Shown piece after piece: positions 12,801 through 21,840 of a stretch of DNA of 64,000 nucleotides. The notes under the pieces were generated by a model. It ran no database searches. It was not told where the DNA came from and was given only the letters and a program-made list of their open reading frames with translations. Position 1 is the stretch's first letter. Each line of letters starts with the position of its first letter. A program made the translations under genes and the position numbers. Origin of the DNA: Anticarsia gemmatalis (lineage: Eukaryota > Arthropoda > Insecta > Lepidoptera > Erebidae); the NCBI RefSeq assembly GCF_050436995.1, contig NC_134747.1, positions 11,415,501 through 11,479,500 on the forward strand, given 5' to 3'.

Positions 12801-12890
12801 TACTCAAATCAAATACCCATTGAGAAATTAACGAAAGCTTTCAAACGGTTGAGACAAGTTTCACTATTGGATAAGTATTGTATAACCTAA
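9831..12890 (+). CDS. Predicted small secreted protein from a micro-exon gene
   Basis: I do not recognise the family. Eight exons join into one open frame of 164 codons: 9831-9869, 10224-10299, 10612-10692, 11821-11847, 12036-12071, 12154-12174, 12579-12638 and 12736-12890 (TAA). All junctions are GT-AG. Intron 1 is phase 0; introns 2-7 are all phase 1, so exons 3-7 (81, 27, 36, 21, 60 nt) can each be skipped without a frameshift. Residues 1-23 look like a signal peptide (MFGMWVYVGSFTLVTLIISQ, then SSC). Residues 45-59 are acidic and Ser-rich (SESSESSDDSSVSSS), with S-x-E/D sites typical of secreted phosphoproteins. Residues 75-113 are Lys/Glu-rich and probably helical. The last exon gives an aromatic then basic tail ending DKYCIT. 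It uses the AG at 12734-12735. The stronger-looking AG at 12720-12721 would give an immediate TGA and a 113-aa form. Start choice: TGA lies upstream in frame; the ATG at 9840 is an alternative. A candidate poly(A) signal is AATAAA at 13093. Introns 1, 3 and 6 hold MITEs. Function is unknown. Confidence 0.55.
9897..10140 (+). repeat. MITE-like foldback, copy 1
   Basis: The ends are gtagctcgattctct and its complement agagaatcgagctac. Inside, 9928-9958 and 10029-10059 form a 31-bp inverted pair with a single mismatch. It sits in intron 1 of the micro-exon gene, 28 bp after the donor. Related copies lie at 11270, 12350, 27020, 39614 and 52219, most near 170 bp, so this one is an enlarged form. 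No coding potential is seen. Confidence 0.75.
11019..11750. repeat. Large inverted repeat (arms about 245 bp) around a MITE
   Basis: The left arm (11019-11259) starts tcgtatggttagtggtcaac and the right arm (11502-11750) ends gttgaccactaaccatacga. Shared blocks in between include the gacagccggg-like, cacggagacgcc and gcggtcac segments, all in opposite order. The arms resemble parts of the moth repeat at 1990. The 242-bp loop is largely a MITE copy. It lies in intron 3 of the micro-exon gene, so the transcript could form a long hairpin. Confidence 0.75.
11270..11441 (-). repeat. MITE copy 2 (minus orientation)
   Basis: It contains cggcgaccggctagatatcg and ends gaatcgcgctac, matching the reverse complement of copies 1 and 4. 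It is diverged and nested between the arms of the large inverted repeat. Confidence 0.65.
12350..12525 (-). repeat. MITE copy 3 (minus orientation)
   Basis: The core cggcaaccggctagccatag, agatcagcgcccctagcg and the end gaattgcgttac follow the reverse complement of the family. It lies in intron 6 of the micro-exon gene. Confidence 0.65.
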
Positions 12891-12914
12891 CTGATACAAA
12901 GAATGACAGCTTTA

Positions 12915-13088
12915 TAAAATACTAGCTGAACAGGCAAACGTTGTTTTGCCATATAAATTAAAAAAAAAATAGTTTCACTTAGGGGTAAGAAAAATAGATG
13001 TTGGCCTACTCAATATGCTTACCAAATTTCATGAGAATCGGTCAAGCCGTTTCGGAGGAGTATGTGACGCGAGAATTTAATATATTAG
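12915..13088 (+). repeat. RTE-like short repeat, divergent subfamily
   Basis: It starts actagctgaacaggcaaacg, has the diagnostic aaatttcatgagaatcggtc then aagccgtttcggaggagt, and ends cgcgagaatttaatatatta. This is the usual order of the short repeats related to RTE LINE 3' ends. It lies just after the stop codon of the micro-exon gene and may be part of its 3' UTR. Confidence 0.6.
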
Positions 13089-13098
13089 ATCAAATAAA

Positions 13099-14171
13099 CA
13101 AACCGGTATTAAATCAAAAGTGGTGAAAGTGGGGCTCAAAAAAAACTATTCTCACTTCAGTATAATTTTCTAAAAATCTGTTAGTTTTATCCAACCGTTT
13201 GGAATCTTGCCAGGGTTGCCAGCCATTTGAATATCGTACAACCCTTATTACCATAAAGGGAGATTATGAGGGGTGTCACTGTAATCTCCAGTGGAATAAA
13301 GTGCACTCTTTATTACCTGATTTTGAAAGCATATTTTAATTTTGAACGGATTTTTAACGTGAATTCAGAGGCTTTTATTTTACTGGAAAATTGAGTTGAA
13401 AAGCACTTTGTACGTTTGAATTCTGTAGAAATAAATGGTTGTATTGTATTACTTCTCAGTAAGAGGTGGTAACCTGTTTGCCCTGTATCGGCTCGATTTG
13501 GTTGTAGGCTTTTGCGTATCGGTATTTTTAAAGGAATTATTAGAGCGCTTACAAAACACTCGCACTTTTGTTACTGGATTGCTATAAAACATTTTTATAT
13601 GTAAATTGGACAGGTCTATTTCTTTATAACGCCTGCAAAATGCAATTATATTTTTTGTCTATTTCTATTCTATACAGCTATTTATTCAATTAATTTTGAC
13701 GAAAAAGAAACATGACATAACTCTTTTTGTAAAAACATTATCAAAAAAAGCCGTAAAACTGCGTGTAACGTGTCGCTGACGGAATACTGAATAAATGAAA
13801 AGGGTCCGCATTTTTGTACTTAACTGTACCTGTATAGATGAAAGGACAGTCACGTACAAAAGGGTACAAGACTGTATCTACAGTTATTTTGAGGTAAGTG
13901 CAGACACGTTGAAGTATGTTAGACACGACTCTCTTTAAAGAATTATTACATTTTTTATTTAAATTTCAAGCGGCTTTCAGTTCCTTTTTTATATTTCAGC
14001 CGGTTAGGAATTTGACTGCATTTTTTTACAAATGTTTTTTGTTTACCCCAAAATCGCTTCGCCTTGGTAACGACCTTTTTCCGTCAAATACACGACAAAA
14101 TATAACTTTTGTCACATATTAAAACGTAAGAGTGTGCAACATAATTTCTATACAAACGAACATTAAAATTT
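13099..14171. other. Intergenic DNA, nothing recognised
   Basis: No gene or clear repeat. Two short overlapping ORFs on opposite strands (13741-13926 and 13916-14122) have no recognisable features. Confidence 0.5.
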
Positions 14172-14455
14172 GTCTAGCCTTGTTTCCAACTATTTTTATG
14201 CCATCAGATGCAGCTGAATATCAGTATTTTACTGTCTATTGAACCTCCACAACTCAGCGATCTGAATTTGAACACGATAGCCCTCGGACAGACTGATTGT
14301 CAGACTTTCAAACTTCCGACAACTGGTAACGACTGTCAAAGATCTTTGAAATTGACAGCCGGGACAATTCAACGTGCCTTACTGACCTCAGCAAGCGTTA
14401 CTTAATCGTAAAGATCGGTTTCCGCGATAGTGGTTACTTACCCACGACCTCCTTT
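14172..14455 (+). repeat. Second copy of the 1990-2350 repeat, internally deleted
   Basis: It shares agatgcagctgaata, gacagactgattgtcagact, caaagatctttgaaa, gacagccgggac and the tail acttacccacgacc with the copy at 1990, with internal deletions. Confidence 0.65.
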
Positions 14456-15083
14456 AAATTTCTTTATAAACAAGCGGAACAAAAACCCATAAGAGCAATT
14501 ACTCTTTAACCTACTATGTCTAAACATGAGCGATTCTTGGAACAATAAGTTGGTGTGTCCATTAATTATAGTCGGGGATAGCAAAGTGAAACTGACACCA
14601 CATAATTAAGGTAATTATTATGATAAAAGCTGTCGATTATACCAAATTAATTGGATGTATAGAGTTTCACGTGATAACAATTTATACGTGAAGTGTTGGT
14701 AAGAGAACATTTTCGAGCTTTTGTAAGAGACATGATGTTGTTTTAGGTTTTATGTCTCTTTTTGATGCGATGTGAAGAAAAAGGATATTTTTTTAAGAGG
14801 ACATTGTCATTTTTGTAAAACTTTATGGAGAGAGTTCTTTTCTTATGATTATAATCTCGTTTTTTTTTATATTTGTCGCCTATGCGGAGTGTGACGGAGT
14901 GCAGTACAGGTAATTTTCCGTATATTTAAATTCCATTTTATTCTGTCTCCCAAATGTACATAAACACGTATAAATATTTAATATACCCTAACAAATAGAT
15001 GACGAAAGGAACTAAAAGACGAATAGAGGCATAAATAAATAAATCTAGCATAATGTTCTATACCAACAAAATACAGCCTGCAA
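14456..15083. other. Intergenic DNA, nothing recognised
   Basis: AT-rich sequence without gene signals or a clear repeat. Confidence 0.5.
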
Positions 15084-15091
15084 ATGAATTG

Positions 15092-15120
15092 TGACGTCAC
15101 TATCATATTTCGTGACGTAA
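15092..15120. promoter_or_regulatory. Pair of CRE/ATF-like sites
   Basis: A palindromic TGACGTCA at 15092-15099 and a TGACGTAA at 15113-15120 have starts 21 bp apart, about two helical turns. They lie in a patch (15080-15300) less AT-rich than its surroundings. These are bZIP-type motifs. That they act here is only an inference, since no gene start is apparent next to them. Confidence 0.3.
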
Positions 15121-16654
15121 CGACCTCAAACGTATTTCGACGCGAACATATTTCAGAGTTTCCAATAGGTCCTTATTTACATGAAAACCCAAAGATATCT
15201 ATGAAAAGATCGCTGAAACCTCGGCATGCTTCGTTGAAATATCCTTCCGATTCAACCGAACGGAAATGTTCGGTAGATATCGATTTAAATTTATGGACTG
15301 TCTAGCTTTCGATAGAAGAATTTTTAGACGGTTTTCGATGTGGCATAAAATGTTTGCGAGAAGTTTTTTTTTTCATAAATCTGTTTTTACGGTTTTGCAA
15401 GCAACAACCGATTATATTTTCTGTTTAATTTGTGTTTGTTTTTGTTTTAAGTGGAGTCTTAAACATTATTTGGTTCGAGTAATAAGTTGGTTACTTTATT
15501 TCATTAAGACTTTAGATAATATATTAAAAAGCAGATTTTATATTAAAAATATAGCATTTTAAATTTTTTTGATCCATATTTCAAGCGTTTCAGGAGACCC
15601 GAATTTTATTAAATAAGTTCGTTAACTAGATCTTAATCCAAAAATATTAGAAAAAAGGGATAATATTGTAGTAGTAGTAAAAGTTTTCATTATGCTCGTA
15701 AAACATTTCAATATAGCTCTAAAAGTCTGATGGGAATAAAAACAGGTGGGATGACTTGCGTTTGTTTGTGAAAGTGCTTACACAAAATGAGATACATTTG
15801 ACTAAGCACTTTCACTAAGTAAAAAATATATGAAAAACTAAAGGGGTGATAATGAGCTGAGTCAGCAGAATATTAGAAAATATTCAGTAATTACCATTCA
15901 TCGATTTTTTACGCATTGTTTTGTAAACAAAGATAATAGTTCTGTTACACGCGGAAGTGTGGAGAAGCTGTCAAGATTTTTTATATAGAATATTACGCGC
16001 TCTTAGCCTATAGCGTAAGAACTATATTTTATAACATTTTGATAAGTCAAAGATTTGCAAGCGACTATAATAATATATTATCACTGCGAATTTTTTAATT
16101 TAAAAAAAATGAGCGAGATCTCTATAAAATGGTTACCTGCTAAAAAAGAAACCATATTCTGCCTGATCTGTTAAACAGTTTTTTTACTAAAAGCTTTGCT
16201 ATAAACTATATTGCAGTGTAAGTCATGTACACAACTTATCACGAATGAAGCTGCGCGGGTCAGCTGCTATTAATAAATCGAATCTTTCAATTAGATCGAC
16301 ATTAAAGTCCAATCTATTATTCAAATACAGGTACTTATAATTTATTTTATTCATTGCATATTTAGATATTAAAAAGATACAAACACGAGTCCCACAACAA
16401 TTAAACACTGGCTATTGAATATTTAATTTTATTCTGATTCTTTTATATTCAAAGGTAAATTTGCATTTGATGAATATAAATATCATACCTGGGAGTTTTT
16501 ATGAAATTATTTATTAATAGATAGCCTTTTGAAAGTTGCCGTTTATTATAGTTTTAGATTTAGATACAGGTTTTTTTATGGAATTAAAGACTTTCAGGGC
16601 TTGTGAATCAAAAACATATGTATATGCAAAATATAAATTAAATTCTAATTTAAA
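15121..16654. other. Intergenic DNA, no gene supported
   Basis: Two short ORFs (15084-15305, 15266-15562) overlap in different frames with no recognisable domain or splice sites. The rest is AT-rich. Confidence 0.45.
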
Positions 16655-16917
16655 GCTTTATATCTATACTAATATTATAAAGCTGAAGAGTTTGTTTGTT
16701 TGTTTGTTTGAACGCGCTAATCTCAGGAACTACTGGTCCGATTTGAAAAATTCTTTCAGTGTTGGATAGACCATTTATAGAGGAAGGTTATAGGCTATAT
16801 ATCATCATGGTACGACCAAGAGGAGCAGAGCAGCAATAAAAAATGTTACAAAAACGGGGAAAAATTCACCCATTCTCTCTTACTAGACGCAAGCGAAGTT
16901 GCGCGGGTCAGCTAGTT
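16655..16917 (-). repeat. RTE-like short repeat, minus orientation
   Basis: On the minus strand it starts actagctgacccgcgcaact (here the complement near 16895-16915), contains the ccgtttttgtaacattttt block, and ends ttataatattagtatagat with tandem aaac units just before. Copies in the same subfamily lie at 43526, 47652 and 62377. Confidence 0.75.
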
Positions 16918-17269
16918 ATTTATAAATGTATCTTATTTTAATCGAAATAGAGATACTATTTAAATATGAGTGCTTAGCAATTTTACTAAAATTTTCTAGG
17001 ATATATTTCGCTTTAAAAGAGAAAAAATATACTACGTATAGAAAACGCGAGGGGATCTCACCTAAAAAATATTTTCACGATCAAAAAGGGACCTTTGATG
17101 TGCCTTCAGAATTTTCAAGGACAGTTTATCAGTAGGTCACGATGAGGCTCTCAATGCGACCCAAAAATCCCTTCCTCTTTTGTAAACCACGATTTTTGCA
17201 TTAACCCGTCAAATAAAAACATTTTCTTGAAAAATTTGCAGAGTTTTTCGTCGGCAGTATTATTTTTCT
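16918..17269. other. Intergenic DNA, nothing recognised
   Basis: AT-rich sequence with short ORFs on both strands that have no motif. Confidence 0.45.
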
Positions 17270-17605
17270 TTTTATTTAACTGAATTCCTTCTCTAAGATT
17301 TCGCTTGTGTGATAGGGACAAACATACAAACCATGGACTATTTTTTTTTCTTAGACAACAGTGACTAAGGTGTTGCGCCAAAGCAGAAATGTATAAAGTA
17401 GTAAGCAAAATAATAATATAAAGCAGCAAGTACTGAATAGTGACAATCAACTTTGATAACTGAGATATGTGATACGTACACAAAACCGAAACAACTATTT
17501 GTCAATCTCACAAATAAATTATTTTACTTGGGAATCGAATACACGACCTCCCAAAGGTAGGCATGACCTAAATCTCTGCGTCACGGAGGCTGTAAGTATG
17601 GTATC
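17270..17605 (-). repeat. tRNA-derived SINE, minus orientation
   Basis: On the minus strand the head reads cctccgtgacgcagagattt (A-box region), followed within about 50 bp by gtattcgattccc, a good RNA polymerase III B box. The body has a module with gatatgtgatac and actgaatagtgac that is shared with the + strand SINE at 21460, although it is placed differently. Confidence 0.65.
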
Positions 17606-18496
17606 TGACAGCTGATGTTAAGCTTTATTCTGACTGTAATGAACAGGTGCACTGAAAATGAAATTAAACGGGTTAAAGCATTTGCGCAGTGAAAATGAGC
17701 AACTGTTTTTGTTAAATACGTTACGGATTCCGTTGTTATTTCTTTGGAGGAATACTTAATGGATTATAATACTAATTACTCACTATAATTTTTATTGTTA
17801 ATGTGTGTTAAGGCATATTATGGACATTATTTCGAATGTTTCTTTTCGGTTTTCACTAAAGCTGTTCTGGGTTAAATTGTGATTACTCATTTTGTATCTA
17901 ATTACTTGTCAGTAGGGAATTATTTCTACAATACAAGTTTATCATTATTACTATAGTCAAATAAAGCCCACTTCCTCACGATAGTGACTATTTTATACGA
18001 AAATATAATACAAGCACAAAACTACGTCAATTCTCACCACATAATCCTCCAACAATGTTCCTCACCTAAGACTTACACCGTCTTTATTCCAAGAATGATC
18101 TAATCCGACACTTCCATATCATCTATCTCTTTCTTACCACTTTTATGAGAAAGAGACAGAAAATATTAACATTAGTTCTACTCGATGGACAGCATCGTAT
18201 CAGTGATGTCCGACAACACGTAATCCAATTAAGACAAAACGCCTGCCACGATTTACGAGCACCTTGTGACGTTATTACAGTACTGTATACGGAATATGAA
18301 GGAAAGGATACATAAAACTGCTGCAGTTTTGTTTACATTATGAAAATACGTGATGTGTTTACACATACTACCAAATATGAAAGTTTATAAGATACGATAT
18401 TTTGTAAGTAATAAGACTTAGACCTATAACAAGACTTTTTGTAGTAATTCAATTTGTGTCTTTTTGTAATTTTTGTAGGAAAGTGGTGCGGTGTAC
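17606..18496. other. Intergenic DNA, nothing recognised
   Basis: AT-rich sequence with no gene or repeat that I can support. Confidence 0.5.
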
Positions 18497-18920
18497 ATGT
18501 TACTGTAAAAGCCCGAACTGTGGTAAATCCTAAGATTTTCCGGTAAAACCTTAAGATTTACCAACTCTCAATGGTAAAAGTCCGAACAATTCTTTTATTT
18601 CGAACTTTTACTTCTGCCTCCTACTGGGTGGTTTAAAAAAAAATAACCACGAAGTCTAAGGTGTGAGCTTCGCTTCCCTCGCTCCCACCTCAGCCTTCTA
18701 ACCTAATCTACCCATGTCGCTTTGCCCAAAACTCCTTCTTTAACTATGTTACGGTATATAATTATACCGTAACATAGTTATGAAGAAGGAGTTTTTTATA
18801 TACCTTAATATAGTTTTTAAACTCCGGCTTGTTCGGACTTTTACCAGTGAGGGTTGGTAAATCTTAGGTTTTACCGGAAAATCTTAGGATTTACCACAGT
18901 TCGGGCTTCTACAGTAACAT
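18497..18920. repeat. Foldback element with nested hairpins
   Basis: Terminal arms begin atgttactgtaaaagcccga and end, in complement, tcgggcttctacagtaacat. They extend through the ggtaaatcctaagattttcc block on both sides. In the centre, a near-perfect palindrome (about 18739-18797) runs from aactccttctt through ctatgttacggtata to its complement. No ORF is seen. A fragment of the family is at 2646. Confidence 0.75.
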
Positions 18921-20014
18921 ATTATATTCCTTTAATTTCTTATTCGATGATTTACGCAGATAAATGAGTGCAGAGTGTCGTCAACAGTATTGGTATCACC
19001 AATTAAAACTTTAATCAGAATAAACATAACCTGAAAATAAGCATCTATTTTGTCCTCTCTACAGTAGACTAGTGTTATTGTTATTTTTTTAATGGGGCGC
19101 TTTTCCCTGTGTATAACAGTTTTTCTTTGTCACAATAGTCATAAGTTAAGAGAGCTTAAATATAAACAGACTGAACAGAAAATATTGAATAAATAGGAAA
19201 TTCAAATGCTACACTGACAAGAGCCTCTCTACGAAATATGCTCGGATAGTTTAGAATGCCTACCAGCTGACCGCAATATGCTTGAGAATAATAAACCTCT
19301 AAGAATAGGAAAAATACTGGAAATAGTCTTCAAATGCCAAGTACAAATATTTGTATACATTTAGGATTTCTTTTGTAACTTTATTTATTTTATTTGTGTT
19401 GTAGATTGCCTTGGTTTTGTTCCTGGCACATAAGAAGGTACCTTTTTATTTAGTAGTAAAATGAAATTGAAAAGCAACTACACCTCAACACTCACTAACC
19501 CGAGATAACTAGCTCAGAATGAGCTTAGACACACTTTCATTGACAAACAAAGTTTTATTAAAAGTATTGCTGCCTAATCTACCAGGTCAGACAAATGCGG
19601 TTTAAAACCTTAAGGTTCGACAGAAGATGTATAATAATTTCAATAACTACCCATAACCCGTCAAACTTAAGATAAATACGTTTTAATCAAGGCTTAATGA
19701 ATCATCAACACAAAAACAAGCCTTTATGAAAAATCAAAAGGTATTAAACCCTTATTTCGCTCGGTCGATTGGCTCAGTCACGGTGCGTCGCGCTCGAACG
19801 CGCCGATTGCGAGCCGATCGCCTCGGCTTTAGACTGAATAAAACATGGGCTTAACGGAATTGTCATTGGCAGTATGAAATGGGGCAAAGGACGTTTATTA
19901 AATTCAACATTAAAATGAAATAAGTGGGGTTATAGGATTGTTTTATTGGATTTGATGTCATATTTATACCGTCTCTCGGTTATCCCGTATTATTTCAGAA
20001 AAAATACGATGTAT
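18921..20014. other. Intergenic DNA with a small CpG-rich patch
   Basis: Mostly AT-rich. At about 19766-19836 a patch is dense in CG dinucleotides (cggtgcgtcgcgctcgaacg, gcgagccgatcgcctcggc). It could be a promoter or conserved regulatory element, but there is no exon next to it that I can support. Confidence 0.4.
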
Positions 20015-20225
20015 CAGATCATTTGATCACACGCTAAGAAAGAAAACGTTCTGTATTTTGGTAGACGCCGCCTGCAACAGGAGATTGTAACTCTGAGTAA
20101 TAAAGGTTTATTATACGTCAATGGTAATCTTAGGATAGAGTTCGACTATTGAGGGAGCCCCCCAGATCTGATCACACGCTATGAAATAATATATTCTGTA
20201 TCTTGGTAGATGCCGCGTGCAACAG
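20015..20225 (+). repeat. Direct repeat pair, about 65 bp, spaced 148 bp
   Basis: 20015-20080 and 20163-20225 share cagatc, gatcacacgct, ttctgtat, ttggtaga and cgtgcaacag or its close match in the same order and orientation. The copies have diverged by point changes. The family is unknown. Confidence 0.6.
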
Positions 20226-21459
20226 TCTTCATTCTCAGAAAAAAAATAAGGGACAACAATAAGGGAACCGGAAGTAAAGTTCAAAAAGAATCTTGCTAGA
20301 GATATGGTAACCATAATAACACCTAGTTAAATTATTAATTAATAAAGAAAAAGTTAACTTAGTAATGGGTTGGAATTCACACAGGACAGAAACTATATTC
20401 GAAGACATTCAATCTACTTCGAGACGCTGAGTTAGTAAACTACAAAGCCGTTCTATCCCAGTTCATTCGAGCCAAATACATGTCCAATACCCACTAACAG
20501 TGTGTAGACAGGCGACATTAGCTGCAGCCATTAAATTGGATACGACGTAACATTTAACGATCACAAATCCAATTAATGACCGGCCTACACGCTGTCCACG
20601 CAAAAAACCTATCGATTCTATACAATTTATGTTATAGCAACAAACTTTACCTGTTTGTGTATGACCTTTTAGGTTTATAGGAATATTATGCTACACGTGT
20701 GTACATACGTCTCATCAATAATTCGTAAGTAAAGGAAATGAAGAGGGAGTGGGATTAAATGTATGATTCTGGGAGGTCAATAACCCTTTTCTATTAAGAA
20801 ATAATCACCGTTAAACAGCATTTTGAGGAGCTCGTGGCTAAGGAACAATTTTTGAGGTTTAGCTTTGACTGCCGATACGACAGAATTGTACAGAGACAGA
20901 GTATTTTTGAACCTTCTGTTAAAAGTTGTGTTAGCTTTAATTGGTTGTACCGTATTTTCTATCTCAAAACACTGCATAACTAACAAATCAGAGCTAACAC
21001 GACGTTTTTTGGTGAGTCAATTAGTGTGTAGTGACGTTATCTACAGGCGAGCTAATACGTAAAATAACTGTCCAAAAACAAAAAAATTATACTTACGATA
21101 TAAATAACTGATTCAACATTGAATCCATTCGTTTAAACATACAATTAACCCCTTATAACTGAACCAACATAACCAAATTCAAGCAGCTTGATACATCATA
21201 TTATGAATACTATCATGCACAATAATTACTTCAAAAACAGCAGCGGTGAAGGTATAATCTAGCGTTTTAGAGGTAGCGCTCGAGTTAATCTAGTGAAGGC
21301 AGGGGTGCTGCATCGTGGTTACGGGTCATATTTGGTTTGATGAAAAGTAATCGGAGTAAATGTTGTGTGTTCTTTTTGTGTGAATTTTGAAATTATTGCT
21401 ACGTGAAAGGGTAAGATAATGTTCTATTATATACTTGTCTGTCCAACTTGCTGACCAAC
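20226..21459. other. Intergenic DNA, no gene supported
   Basis: An ORF at 20865-21062 (+) ends near a GTGAGT and has a hydrophobic middle, but no domain, acceptor or partner exon is clear. Confidence 0.4.
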
Positions 21460-21840
21460 AACGAGAGCTTCCATGGTGCAGTGATTAAGGTGGTCGCCAC
21501 GCCACTACCAGCGGGCTTATCACGTATCTCAGTTGACAGCTAGTATACGTCAAATCTATGGTCACTATTCAGTACATTACTGCTTTGACGTAACGTACTA
21601 ATCACTATAATCTAAGGGAGAAAACAATGGACAGCATAGTGGCTTTCAAATGGCTGTCAACTGAGATACGTGATAGGCCCCCAGTGCGTCGAGAGATCAT
21701 GGGTTCGATTCCCACACGGAACAATTATTTGTACGATCCACAAATAATTGTTTTGGGTCTGGTTTTATTTTGTGACCGTTGTTTGTATGTTTGTAAAAGT
21801 CCCCGCGACACAAGAGCAGTTCTTAGTCCGAGAGTTGTCT
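21460..21840 (+). repeat. tRNA-derived SINE interrupted by an inverted-repeat module
   Basis: The head atggtgcagtgattaagg is an A-box type start and gggttcgattccc (near 21712) is a B box. Between them lies 21518-21675, bounded by perfect 23-bp inverted repeats (tatcacgtatctcagttgac plus agc, and its complement). A related module is found in the SINE at 17270-17605 but after the B box. The tail contains gtttgtatgtttgtaaaagt. Confidence 0.6.

Noticed and set aside
15084..15562. Two overlapping plus-strand ORFs
   Set aside because: Different frames, no domain, no splice signals and AT-biased composition in the second.
20865..21062. Plus-strand ORF running to a GTGAGT
   Set aside because: No acceptor with a matching frame and no known motif; an opposing ORF of equal length exists.
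17690..21840. tRNA genes suggested by B-box sequences
   Set aside because: The B boxes belong to SINE copies with long bodies and no cloverleaf of tRNA length.
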